From Nelumbo lutea (Eukaryota > Streptophyta > Magnoliopsida > Proteales > Nelumbonaceae): a stretch of 64,000 bases of DNA. This document shows positions 1-10,098 of this stretch, in pieces; the first letter of the stretch is position 1; each line of letters starts with the position of its first letter. The DNA lies in assembly GCA_022828595.1 (NCBI GenBank), contig JAKGHH010000006.1, positions 14,256,499-14,320,498 on the forward strand, read 5' to 3'. The notes under the pieces were generated by a model. The model saw only the letters and a list, made by a program, of their open reading frames with translations, did not search any database and was not told the DNA's origin. Both the position numbers and the translations under genes were made by a program.

Positions 1-300
1 CTAAATGGGGAATGGACATCTGCGGCCCCTTTTCTCCTATAACGGGTTAAAGAATACACATTATTGTGTCATTTGACTACTTTACCAAATGGGTATAGAA
101 GCTAAGCCCTTGGCAACTATCACAACAAAGAACATACAAAACTTCTTTTGGAAGAACATCATTTATTGCTTTGGCATACCCTATATCCTCATCACAAACA
201 ACATCTCACAATTTGATGACTCCAAGTTTAGGGAGTGGTGTGCAAGTTTGTGGATAAGACAACACTTCACCTCGGTTGGCTATCCTTAAACCTATGACAT
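1..300 (+). pseudogene. Ty3/gypsy (Tat-like) integrase core fragment
   Basis: The frame from about base 1 reads as a retrotransposon integrase catalytic core: a KWGMDI-GPF start, then DYFTKWVEAKPLA, then NFFWKNIIYCFGIP, and an ITNN-QFDD segment where families normally carry TDNG-QFD. Its role would be to join element cDNA to host DNA. One stop interrupts it near base 48, and the second catalytic Asp region has Asn in place of Asp, so it is dead. The wording of the motifs fits Tat-type plant gypsy elements. It starts at the window edge, so the upstream part may lie outside. A second partial copy follows at 408. Confidence 0.8.
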
Positions 301-407
301 TCCAACATATCCCATCATCTAATAATTAGTCCAAGAATGTGACTGGTGCCAATGACATTCCAAAATGTCCCATTGGCCTATCACAACGCTCTCATCCTTT
401 GGCCCTT
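301..407. other. Spacer between two integrase copies
   Basis: This short AT-rich spacer has an internally repeated phrase (a form of TGACATTCCAA near 296 and 353). I see no coding content. Confidence 0.4.
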
Positions 408-639
408 TTATAAATGGGGAATGGACATCTTTGGCCCTTTTCTCCTACAACAGGTTAGAGAATACACCTTATTATGGCAATCAACTACTTTACCAAATGG
501 GTAGAAGATAGGCTCCTACCCACTATCATGATAAGGAACATAGAAAACTTCTTTTGGAAGAACATCATTTATTGCTTTTTCATACTCCATATGCTCATCA
601 CAGACAACGTCCGACAATTTAATGACTCAATGTTCATGG
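408..639 (+). pseudogene. Second copy of the Tat-like integrase fragment
   Basis: This repeats bases 1 to about 230 with an offset of about 408. It contains the AAATGGGGAATGGACATCT start, an NYFTKWVE segment, ENFFWKNIIYCF and ITDN-RQFND. It is shifted in frame near its start and ends abruptly at 639, where a copia LTR begins. It is either a local tandem duplication or two fragments of one element family joined by deletion. The copia insertion or rearrangement at 640 postdates it. Confidence 0.75.
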
Positions 640-1996
640 TGTTAGACAGTTGTATGCCCTTAGCTCCAATTAGATTGATGTACTTATGACATTTATTGTA
701 AATGAATAAAGTACATATTTGATTCGTGTTCTTGTGGTGTGTGTTTTTGTGTAATACCCTTAAACTGGACACTTAATGAGACTCGTGTTAGTTTAGAATG
801 TTCACAGTCGTTGGATAAGTCTGGGGAGATTTATCCTGCTAAGGTTGACACTGATGTGCCGCCAAGTGTTGGGGTGGCCTGTCTCAGCTACCAAGGTGAG
901 ACCCGAAGCACATGCAGTGTAGGTTTACTTGAAACCTTGAACCGAACCAAATTTCCAGTATTGCCCTGGACCTTGGAGATTAGTGGGCAAAACTAGAAAG
1001 TTACACTTGACCCCTAGACTTGATTATGATATGCACTAGGTGTCAGATTGGGTTATCTTTGATATGCCAATCAGTGAGATCCTTAGAGGGGGTCAAAACC
1101 CGGGTATGTTGGGACAGTTTGAGAATTCATCTTAGTAGGTGATCATAGTGACAGGATCAGCCCCTTTGTCGAACAAAGGTAATGATCGGGGATGTACTCT
1201 CTCTGATGGAAACTAAGACTACTGGCAACCGATTTCAGTCATTGAAATTTGTTTTGTAAAATATATTTTATATATGGATATAAATATATATACTACGGTT
1301 TCAAATTGTTTGCAAAAGGTTTTAATTCATGGGATTCATGTGAGTAGAGAGTGCAACATTGTTCCTTACAACCGAGAGAGAGGTCCTCTCTTGTCGGGTA
1401 GTGTTTGATCATTATGGGCTGAGAGGTTAAGTGTAAGACCATTGAGGGTAATACCTAATGGGCTAATCTTGCATCTGTCCACAGTCCCTGGGTATTACAA
1501 GGTGGCTTGGCATAGGGACCACTTAGTGTAAGTGTTGGGCCCATAGAGTCCATGTGATGGGATCAAGGGGTTCATTGAGATTTTCAGTGAATTCAAATAG
1601 GCCTTGTAACAAAGGATGGGCCGAACCCTTGTGGCTGATGTGTAGATCAATGCTTGGGTCCCACACCATACAAGGAAGTCCAACTGGGCAGCAGTTTGGA
1701 AGGCTAAGTGAGCACATATACTTATTGGGCCTAAAGCCCATTTCGAACTGGGCTGATTTGATCAGTTAAATAAAGGGGCGAATCTGAGACTAGATTAGTA
1801 GATAGGATAGGGTCTTAACCCTATCCATTCAGAGAGTCCAAATATGAATATAGATTCAGATCAGGAAACCTCTTGATAAGATTAGGAGATGGCTGATCTA
1901 ATCTGCAGATAAGATAAGGGTCTATCCTTATCTCTTAAAGGGAATTCAGATCCAAATATGATTTGGATCAACAACTCCTAATGGGATTTGGATCAA
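640..1996 (+). repeat. Copia LTR, 3'-truncated (first LTR of E0 array)
   Basis: It begins TGTTAGACAG, the same terminus seen at 2308, 31389 and 38899 and, inverted, at 12018, 19458 and 45799. The terminus and U3 text follow the complete 1.95-kb LTR at 31389. At about 1996 it is joined directly to an RNase H remnant, so its U5 end, the primer site, gag and most of pol are missing. No 5-bp duplication is recognisable: CATGG precedes 640, whereas GATTT follows the far LTR end at 54762. Confidence 0.85.
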
Positions 1997-2286
1997 CATC
2001 TGGCTACATCTTTACAATGGGGTCCTGTATAGTAACAAAAATAGTCCATAACCCAGGCCAAGCACAATGTCATAAGTGAGACTAACTAATGGATGAAGTT
2101 TTTCATCCTAAAATTCGGAATCCTACCATATCATCCATTCCACTGTTGTGTGACAACACTAGATCTATGGGAAATTATTGGTAGAGAGGACATACAGATT
2201 CAGAAGGTAGCATCAATGGAGAATGTGGCAAACCCATTGGTAAAGCCACTAACACAGAAAGTGTTTGAGAAACACGTACCCGATTA
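1997..2286 (+). pseudogene. Copia RNase H C-terminal remnant
   Basis: Bases from about 1997 align with the RNase H of E1 from about 38525 on. There is a degraded SGY-FTMGSC segment, then the LLCDN-like stretch, and then a frame at 2093-2287 ending in VASMENVANPLVKPLTQKVFEKHVPD, the usual C-terminus of this copia polyprotein. RNase H would degrade the RNA strand of the cDNA hybrid. Indels remove the central catalytic residues. It is fused to LTR sequence upstream and followed by a polypurine tract and the next LTR, which is the pattern of a deleted copy sharing an LTR with its neighbour. Confidence 0.8.
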
Positions 2287-2290
2287 GACC

Positions 2291-2307
2291 TAAGTGCAAG
2301 TGGGAGT
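2291..2307 (+). other. Polypurine tract of copia element
   Basis: A purine-rich run (AAGTGCAAGTGGGAG) lies immediately before the LTR start at 2308. It matches the tract next to the 3' LTR of C0 and would prime plus-strand DNA synthesis. Confidence 0.7.
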
Positions 2308-3394
2308 TATTAGACAGTGTTTGCCCTTAGTTTCAATCAGATTGAAGTACATTAAACATTTATTGTAAATGAATAAAAGTACATAATTGGTTTATGTTAT
2401 ACTTGGTGTGTTTCTATGTAATTACCTTTAAATGGGACACTTATGAGACTCTTGTTATTTTAGAATGTTCATAGTCGTTGGATAGACTTAGGGAGGTTCA
2501 TCTTGCTAAGGCTGACACTATTGTGTTGCCAAGTTCGTTTAGGTAACTTGTCTCAGCTGTCAGGGTTAGACTCGAAGCACATGTAGTGTGTGTTTGCTTG
2601 AAACACTAAACCCAGACCATTTTTTAGTTATGCCTTGGACCTTGGAAACTAATGGGAAAAAACAGGAAAGTTACACCTAACCCCTAGACTCGATTATGGT
2701 ACTGTACTGGGTGTCGGATTATGTTGTCTTTGATATGCTAATCAGTGAGATCCTTTGGGGGTCAAAACCTAGGTATGTTGGGGAAATCTGAGAATTCACT
2801 CGAGTGGGTGATCATAGTGACAAAATCAGCCCCTTTTTCAAACAAAATGAATGATCGGGGACTGCATTCTCTCTGATGGAAACCATAATTGTCAGCAGTC
2901 GATTTCAACTATGTTTGAGATTTAATTTGCAAAATATATTTATATGAATATATATATATATATATATATATAGTGTTTTATGAAAAGTTTGCAAAAGGTT
3001 TTAATTCCCAGGATCCATTAGAGTAGAGAGTGCAACACTGTACCTTGCGACCAAGGGAGAGGTCCTCTCTTGTCGGGCAATGTTTGATCATTAAGGGCTG
3101 AGAGGTTAAGTATAAGACCATTTAGGGCTTTTATACCTGATGGGAAATTTTCACTTAAGACCATTGTCCTTAGGCCTTCATAAGATGGCAGGACTCAATG
3201 ACCATTTAGTGTAAATGTTGGGCCCATTAAGAGCCCATACTGATGGACTCAGGTGTTCACTGTGCTTAGTAGTGAACTTGGCTAGGCTATGTCATAGAAG
3301 CTAGGCTGAAACCATATGGCTTTTGTGAGGTCAATGTTAGGGTCTCATGCCATACAAAGAGAGCCAAGTTAGCCAACAATTAATAAGGATGTGA
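2308..3394 (+). repeat. Shared copia LTR (3' LTR of first copy, 5' LTR of second)
   Basis: It starts TATTAGACAG, a one-base variant of the TGTTAGACAG terminus, and follows a polypurine tract. Downstream lies the leader and gag of the next copy, so one LTR serves two internal regions. It runs in register with other family LTRs to about 3394, then U5 and the primer site are missing and the text jumps to leader sequence. Confidence 0.8.
2949..2972. repeat. (TA)n microsatellite
   Basis: An uninterrupted TA run of 12 units sits in the middle of the LTR, where related LTRs have a short imperfect TATATA run. Confidence 0.9.
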
Positions 3395-3596
3395 GATATC
3401 TCTTTAATTAGCATTTAACGGACAGAAAGGTTTAACCTAAAATGACAATGAACCTTGTCTGATAAAGGCTAAAGGAAAAGATCATTGGAAGATTGTGGAT
3501 TAATAATTTTTAGGTTGTGGAACATAGACAAAAGACCTTTCTATTTAAACATGAATCAATTTTAGGTTGTGGACTAATAATTTTTTGCCTTTTATC
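3395..3596 (+). other. Truncated copia leader
   Basis: From about 3417 the text follows the E1 leader (GGACAGAAAGGTT, then a run of the AACCTTGTCTGA type) but is heavily shortened. The phrase TTTAGGTTGTGGA occurs twice (near 3509 and 3551), a local duplication. There is no coding content. Confidence 0.6.
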
Positions 3597-4430
3597 AGAA
3601 ATGGCAAATGGACAATTCACCAAGTTGTTAGATGATAATAAACTTAAGTGACCTAATTATGCTAACTGGTTTCTTAACCTTAACCTAGTCCTGGCATCAA
3701 AGAAATTGGACAAGGATGCCAAGAACCCTGCTTTGGAATGTCTAGGTGACAAGGCTTCTAAGGCTCATAGAAGAAAGTATCAAGAATGGGAGGAGAAAAA
3801 TTCTCTTGCTTAGTGTTGCATCATAGCATCTTTAGATAATGCTATCCAGAGGCAATTCGATATGATCGAAGTCTCTAAATACATCCTAGATAGTCTAAAT
3901 ACTATGTATGAGGAGCAGAATCATTTTTCCCATCAGAAGGTCCTCAAATTTTTTATGACCACCCAGATGACTGAGAGCCAACAGGTCCATAACCATTGTT
4001 TAAAAATGATGGGTTACATTAATGAACTGGAGGCTCTTGGTTCTTAGCTAGATGAGGACACCAAAACTGATGCAATCTTAAATTCTTTACCTCCCACTTT
4101 CAATCATTTTGTCATAAACTACAACATGAACAACCTAAAAGTTATCCTTCAGGAACTTAGCAATATGTTGTAAAGGTTTGATGAACTGATAATGAAAGAT
4201 AAGCTGATAGCCATGCTTGTTGAAGGTGGCAAGTTAGGTAGGAGAAAGAGGATGGCTAAGAAGAGGGCTTAAAAGAAAGCAGTCAAGCTAAAAAAGCAAA
4301 AGAAGGACAAAGCATCAGATGCATGTCACTTTCGCAAATAGACAAGGCACTAGAAGAGGAACATCCTCATTATCTGAAGACCAAGAACAAAGATGGTAGT
4401 TTCGAATCTCTTGTCAAAGGGACCAATATG
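3597..4430 (+). pseudogene. E0 copia gag remnant
   Basis: The frame opens with MANGQFTKLLDDNKLK and continues through the UBN2-type gag domain (best open stretch 3862-4047, ending NELEALGS). A lysine-rich tail follows near 4250-4310 and a ruined zinc knuckle near 4326-4360. Gag would package element RNA in virus-like particles. In-frame stops occur early, near 3651 and 3811, and further on. It is homologous to the intact-length gag of C0 at 15040-15852. Confidence 0.85.
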
Positions 4431-5870
4431 TTGGTCACTTCTACACCCCTGGTGTATTGACTCTATGGCTTCTACTCATGCATGTAACACATTATAGGGG
4501 TTCAAAGAAAGTAGAAGGCTGAGTAACAATGAGGTGACACTTTACTTAGGAACTTTTGCAACTGTTGCAGCTACAACTATACGAATTGTAGAATTAGTTT
4601 TCAGAGAAGGAATTATTAAACTTAAAGATTGTCTTTATGTACCCTCTTTGGGAAGAAAATTGATTTATGTTTCAAAATTGTGCAATGATGATTATTCTAT
4701 TTTGTTTAGTAATATAATTATTATTAAACTGAATAACAAATTCCTCATTTATGAAAAATTTGAGAATGGTCTCTATGTCCTCCGTCCTTCTCTAGAAACA
4801 AATATAATTAAAATTATGTCAGAAATTATCCCCAAGAAAAGATCACGTGATACAGTAAATTCTATGTGCCTATGGAATTATCAATTTGGTCACATCAATA
4901 TAGATCGTATTACAATCACAAGGTTAGTAAAGGATGGTCCTTTGGATTTTTTAATTGTAGAAGATTTTCCAACTTGTGAACCTTGCCTTTAGGGTAAGAA
5001 GACGAAATGGCATTTAAGGGAAAGCCTAAAAGATCTACGAGCGCACTTGACCTTATACATACTAATGTATGTGGTCCCATGAATGTTAGGACATGCAACC
5101 GGCATGTTTATTTTATAACTTTCACCAATGATTACTCTCGGTATGGTTACATGTACCTAATGAGACATAAGTCAGAATCCTTTGAAAAATTCAAAGAGTT
5201 CAGATAAGAGGTCAAGAAACAGTTGGGGAGATAGATCAAAGCCCTTTGATCAGATCGAGTAAGCGAAAATCTCTTCAACAAATTCAGGGACTACTTAAAG
5301 GACAATGGGATTGTATAACAGTTGTCTCCTTCTGCTACACCATAATTAAATGGTGTCTTAAAGAGGAGAAGCTAGACTCTATTAGATATGGTCCATTCAC
5401 TTCTCATCCACTTAGAACTAACTATATCCTTTTGGGGATACGCATTGGAGACTATGATATACGTGTTGAACCAAGTTCCAACCAAATCTGTTCCTAAGAC
5501 TTTGTATGAGCTCTAGACCGGTAAGAAACCAAGTGCAAGACACTTGAAGATATGGGGTTGTCTGTCACATGTTAAGAGAATAAGTGCTAACAAATTGGAA
5601 TATAAGACCAGTTGTTGCATATTTGTAGACTACCCCAAAAGCTTTGTAGGATACCTATTCTATGACCCTAGAGAGAAAAATGTGTTTTTTAGTCAAAATG
5701 CCTATTTTTGGGAAGAAGACTACATCCTAGACAATCATCATTAGGAAATTGTTCTCGATGAGAAGTGCTCAGGAGTTGAGGGAGATGTCACACATGTTCC
5801 ATATGACACCCAACTTAGAAAGTCTACTCGGGTTTCTAGACCTCCACTTCGTTATGATTATGATCAAGAA
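4431..5870 (+). pseudogene. E0 copia protease and integrase remnant
   Basis: The protease active-site region lies near 4446-4500 (WCIDS-A pattern with substitutions). A frame at 4534-4992 carries the linker to a GAG-pre-integrase HxxH-like segment and the DFLIVEDFPTCEPCL end. The integrase core follows in pieces at 5007-5207 (LIHTNVCGP, first catalytic Asp replaced by Asn) and 5246-5497 in shifted frames, then the C-terminal part at 5544-5744 (KIWGCLSHVKR). Stops and shifts separate every piece. Confidence 0.85.
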
Positions 5871-6820
5871 AGTTACTTGATGGAAGCAATGATTAGTGAG
5901 GAAGATCCCTTGACTTATACGGAAGCTATGTTGGACATAGCTTCCATGAAGTGGGTAGATGCCATGAAAGCTAAGATGGACTCAATGGAAACCAACAAGG
6001 TCTGGACTCTCGTAAACCCACCCCCTAGGGTGAAAGCAATTGGTTGCAAATGGATTTACAAGAGGAAGAAGGGCCCTAGTGAAAAGGTTGAAACCTATAA
6101 AGATCATCTTGTAGTGAAGGGATATACTCAGAAAGAGGGAATCGATTATGAGAAAACATTTTCACTAGTGGCCATGCTTAAATCTATACGGGTCTTGCTA
6201 GTTGTGGCATTATAGTATGGGTATGAGATTTGGCAAATGGATGCCAAAACCGCATTCCTGAATGGAGATCTTACTAAAGATATCTATGTGTAGCAACTGG
6301 AAGGTTTTATTTCTACAAGTTAGGAGCACATAGTGTGTGAACTTAACCGATCCATCTATAGACTTAAGCAAGGTTCAAGAAGTTGGAATATCCAATTTGA
6401 CTCTACCATCAAACAGTTTAACTTTGTGCAGAATCCGGATGAGCCCTGTGTTTATAGGAAAGCAATGAGAGACAAGATTATGTTCTTTGTTTTGTATGTA
6501 GACGACATTCTACTCATTGGTAATGATGTAGGAATGTTGACTACAGTGAAGGCATGGCTTTCACAACAATTCTCCATGAAAGATTTTGGAGAGACCTCTT
6601 ACATCTTGAGACTTTGACTCTATAGAGATAGATCCAAAAGGATAATAAGATTATCCCAATCTGATTACATTGATGAGATTGTCAACAGATACAACATGGA
6701 GAACTCCAAGAAGGGATTTGTCCCTTTCAGGCACGAAGTCACTCTCTCTAAGGGTATGTCTCCTAGGACTCCTGAGGAGATTGAGGGCATGAAGGAAATT
6801 CCCAATGCCTCTGTCATAAG
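5871..6820 (+). pseudogene. E0 copia reverse transcriptase remnant
   Basis: Frames at 5877-6215 and 6333-6617 encode the RT_2 fold of copia pol: KAIGCKWIYKRKKG, then KEGIDYEKTFS, and FVLYVDDILLIGND with the YVDD metal-binding site. Stops fall near 6213, 6291 and 6615. The frame fades near 6820, where the text becomes inverted LTR-end sequence. The remaining RNase H is absent. Confidence 0.88.
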
Positions 6821-6821
6821 T

Positions 6822-7020
6822 GAAGGAATGGAAGATCCATCATATGGATTGCTGAACCATGTAGAGTGGTTAGGCAAAATTTCAAAAATTTCTTGCTCCC
6901 ATTCAGGAATCCTATTCTCTGATTTAGAAAAACTACATTTTTCAAGGTTCATTCTTGAAATTTTGCCTACCCACCCTTCATGATTCGGCCATCCATGATG
7001 GATTTCCCCTTCCCTTCGCA
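6822..7020. repeat. Imperfect inverted repeat built from two opposed LTR ends
   Basis: The left arm starts TGAAGGAATGGAAGATCCAT and reads as a copia LTR U5 end in minus orientation (compare 43947 onward). The right arm, read in reverse complement, starts with a GAAGGGAAGGGGAAATCCAT form and shares the GGTTAGGCAAAATTTCAA motif. Arms of about 75 bp flank a centre of about 50 bp, so the segment could fold into a hairpin. Open frames crossing it on both strands are by-products of the palindrome. Confidence 0.7.
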
Positions 7021-7204
7021 TTGTCCTTGGGCCTTCATAAGATCGCTGGACTCAAGGACCATTTAGTGTAGATATAGGGTCCATTAAAAATCTATACTAA
7101 TGGACTCAGGGGTTCACTATACTTAGCAGTAAATTCGGCTAGACTTTGTCACAGAAGCTAGGCTGAACCCATGTGGCTTTTGTGAGGTCAATGTTAGGGT
7201 CCCA
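7021..7204 (+). repeat. E0 3' LTR, left part
   Basis: The text matches 3164-3350 of the shared LTR (CCTTCATAAGATCGC, then TTTTGTGAGGTCAATG). It ends at TCCCA, where G1 begins. The first 850 or so bases of this LTR are missing. The remainder resumes at 54022. Confidence 0.85.
7200..7204. other. Target-site duplication TCCCA of G1, left copy
   Basis: TCCCA directly precedes the LTR start TGGTGTGCCTGG. The same five bases follow the far LTR end at 54022-54026. The copia LTR text is continuous across the pair. Confidence 0.9.
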
Positions 7205-8690
7205 TGGTGTGCCTGGAAGCATGTCGTTAACCACTTTGAAATACTAGTTAATATTTAAAAATTTTCTAATTCTCAAAATAACTACAGTATGTAGTTAATG
7301 GTGAGAAAAGGGTTGTATCCACAGGGAAGCGAGGGAAAAATTGTTACGTACTTCAATTCGGACAAAATAACAATATTTGAGATTGCAGAAACACAAAATT
7401 TAATTAACTAAACTAGAATACATTAAAATAATATTCTAACAATGCTAAAAGTAAAAATTACAGAAAAATAAATGAATAACAGAAATAAAAAAAACTAAAT
7501 AAAAAATTTGTAACTCGTTTAGAGGTAGCAGTCTCCGGATCTATTCTTTGACCCTCGAACTCCTCAAGTTGGGCCTTCATTCTCACTAGGGTGAATTTCA
7601 AATCTGCTGAAAGGAAGAGAAAAATTAAATTTGATAAAAATAAATTGGAGAAATAAAATAAAAACTAAAAATTAAAGAATAGAAAATAAAAGCACACATA
7701 AAAAGTAAAGCTAAAACTATGGGAAACTGGTTAGGATCCGGATCCAGAGGTGGTAGTAGTGGCTAGGCGAACTGCAAGCAGGAACCCCTCCTCTTGCCTG
7801 GGCGTTCTCCTCTTCTTCTACCCTTGAACTTCTCAAGAACAGCCTTCCATCTTACTTGGGGGCAGAATCCAACCCCTTCTCAGGACCCCTTGGGTCCTTT
7901 TTATAGAAAATGAAGGATAGGTTTGGGTTTAAAGAGAAAGAGAGGGGTGGCAAATAGGTTTTTGCTGAAATATGGGTGCCCTAGGGTTAAGAATGGAGGG
8001 TTAGGATTGTTCTAAGATGATTATAAGGTTGAGAAGAGAAGGAGAGGGCACCCAATATTATGTAGCGCTGATATTAGGGTGCCCAAAATGGAGGGAGCAG
8101 ATTTGGGCACCTAGAGCTGGAGAAATGTGATTGGTTGGTGTGATGTGGTGCCCTAAGGTGATTGGTTGAGGTTTAAGGAGTGAGGTGTAAGGCTAGGATG
8201 CTGTCTAGGGAGAGATATAAGGGTACGAGGGGCTGCTAAGGCTTGGATGGTTGAGATTAGAGAGAGGTTGAAGTGAAAGGTGGGGATTTGTAGAGCGGGG
8301 GAGAGCTAGGAGATAAAGAGATGAGGAAGAGGCGCCTAGAGCTTCAAAGAGAGAGTTATTTCATAGGAAAGGCACCTATCTAGGTTTTCTAAGGAGAGGG
8401 GAGTATACTAATATAGTAGGAGGGGTGCCTTTCTAGGTTTATCAGATAGGAGGTGCCCTCCTGTGCTCAGTTTTTCACCGAAACACCCCCTCTCTCAGCT
8501 GGAATTCTCACTAGCTTCCCAAAATCTGAAAAAACTCTGTAAATTTCCTAGTTTTTACCTAGAATTTGCATAGGAACCCTTAGAGGTTACAACATTGAAT
8601 TTAGCTAGAAAAATGATACAGATTAGTCAGTCTAAGGTCTAAAATACCCCTAAAATGATGCCCTTAAGGCATCAAAATACAGAGTTATCA
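7205..8690 (-). repeat. G1 3' LTR
   Basis: Read on the plus strand it starts TGGTGTGCCTGG and ends GAGTTATCA, giving TGATAAC...CACACCA on the minus strand. It contains the GTATCCACAGGGAAGCGAGGG phrase seen in the other gypsy LTRs (24620, 52676, and a variant at 9383). Next to its inner edge is a C-rich run that is the polypurine tract. Length is about 1.49 kb. Confidence 0.88.
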
Positions 8691-8706
8691 CACCCCCGCA
8701 ACTTAA
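8691..8706 (-). other. G1 polypurine tract
   Basis: CACCCCCGCAACTTAA on the plus strand gives TTAAGTTGCGGGGGTG on the minus strand, directly before the 3' LTR. The equivalent in G2 is at 20003. Confidence 0.75.
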
Positions 8707-9130
8707 CCATTGCTATTCCCTTAGCAATGCAACCTTAAAATTGCACCGAGTAAAGAGGTCATTCCCATTGTAAGATCATCCCTGACAAAATTAGCCAAGT
8801 ATCCTGAATCTAGAATTCTCAAACTTTGTATAGATCAATATTGGGTTTAAGGGGTAAAACTCTCTTGCTTTGAATATTTCATAAACTTAGCTTAAAAATC
8901 TTGTATACTCTTCTATTTGCAGTTTGTCAAGAAAATCTGAGATTGATTTTAAAATCAGACAGGTATTCTTCTTACCATTTCTAACAATAGATTTGTACCC
9001 TTGAACTTTGTGATGCACACCTATTTTTATTGCTACCTTCCACCGTTTGACGCGAATCTCGACACTTGCCTTAGGTGAAGAGACTGGGTTAATAAGTGTT
9101 AGGTGATTGTCTTTGGCATTTCCTTTTCCG
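8707..9130 (-). other. G1 3' non-coding region
   Basis: It is homologous to 20015-20510 of G2, including GCGAATCTCGACACTTGCCTTA and the AACTTTGTAT phrases. An antisense open frame (8887-9168) has no recognisable domain and a similar frame recurs in G2, so I treat it as conserved non-coding element sequence. Confidence 0.6.
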
Positions 9131-9370
9131 TTTGGCTTTTTAAATGCATGAGCTTTTGTAGGCCTCATTACACAATTCCTTTAGTTCACTTAATTGTAGG
9201 GCTCGGTGGGATCCAACTTAGCCTAAATCTAGATTGAACTTTCTGATGGTCCAATAAGCTTGATGTTCTAGTTCGACGGGAAGGTGACATCCTTTACTAA
9301 AAACCAGCCTATAAGGAGACATTCCAATGGGAGTTTTGTAGGCAGTCCGATAAGCACAAAGTGTGTCATT
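9131..9370 (-). pseudogene. G1 integrase C-terminal part
   Basis: Downstream half of the split integrase. The minus-strand frame carries [19 protein letters not shown] and [21 protein letters not shown], diagnostic of Athila-type integrase after the DDE core. The last segment (a degraded LNELEELRNEAY-like stretch near 9140-9200) is out of frame and then lost to a deletion into 3' non-coding sequence. The upstream half lies at 51656-52563. The frame is continuous when the two halves are compared across the GTCAT duplication. Confidence 0.9.
9366..9370. other. Target-site duplication GTCAT of G2, left copy
   Basis: GTCAT lies immediately before the G2 terminus at 9371 and again at 51656-51660. 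The interrupted integrase codons continue in frame across the pair. Confidence 0.88.
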
Positions 9371-10098
9371 GAGAATGAGTCGTATCCATAGGGAAGCAAG
9401 GGAAAAATAACAAGTGCATAAAAATAAATAACAGGAATAAATAAAAAAAAGGAAAAATAAAAATGTCTGAGAATCCGACTGGACGTAGTAGTCTCCGAAT
9501 CTCTCCTTCAACCCTCGAAATTCTCAAGCTAGGCATTCCATCACTTGGCCGAATTTCAGATCTGTAGAAAAGAAATAGAACACAAATTAAAACTAATAAA
9601 AATAAACTTACGGGAAGGAAAAATTAAACTAGAAAATAAAGAACAAAGAGTAATTATAAAACTGAAGAAAAAAATGGTTGGTATTCAAATCCAGAGGTGG
9701 CAATAGTGGTGTTGGCGAACTGCAAGTAGGAACCCCTCCTCTTGCCTGGGCATCTTCCTCTTCCTCTACCCTTGAACTTCTCAAGATCATCCTTCCTTCT
9801 TACCTAGGTGAATTAACCAACCCCTTCTACAGGGCCCCTGGGAACCTTTTTGTAAAGAAGGGTGGACACAACTAGAAATAGGGAGAAAGATGGGAGGTGG
9901 CAACTGGGATTTAGCAAATTTAGGGATGCCCTAGGGTTACTAATGGATGGGTAAGATGATTTTCGGGTGATCCTATGGCTGAAAATGGAAGGAGAGGGCA
10001 CCAAATATTATGCATGGTTGAGATTTGGGCGCCCAGAAATGGAGGGTGTAGATTAGAACATCTAGGGTTGAACGGTTAAGATTAAAAGAATATGTGGT
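9371..10098 (-). repeat. G2 3' LTR, left part
   Basis: It begins TGAGAATGAGTCGTATCC. The corresponding 5' LTR has about 95 further bases before this point (24510-24605). It ends at TSD GTGGT, where C0 begins. From about 9700 it is almost identical to 45960-46348, whereas 9371-9690 is clearly more diverged from its counterparts at 24606-24898 and 45800-45960. Confidence 0.85.
10094..10098. other. Target-site duplication GTGGT of C0, left copy
   Basis: GTGGT precedes the LTR terminus TGAAGGGATAGG. The same five bases follow the other terminus at 19459-19463. Confidence 0.93.

Noticed and set aside
6665..7021. 118-codon minus-strand frame
   Set aside because: It runs antisense to RT remnants and across an LTR-derived palindrome. 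No domain is recognised.
8887..9168. 93-codon minus-strand protein after the G1 integrase
   Set aside because: No domain. A diverged version occurs at the same place in G2 (20291-20503), consistent with conserved 3' non-coding element DNA.
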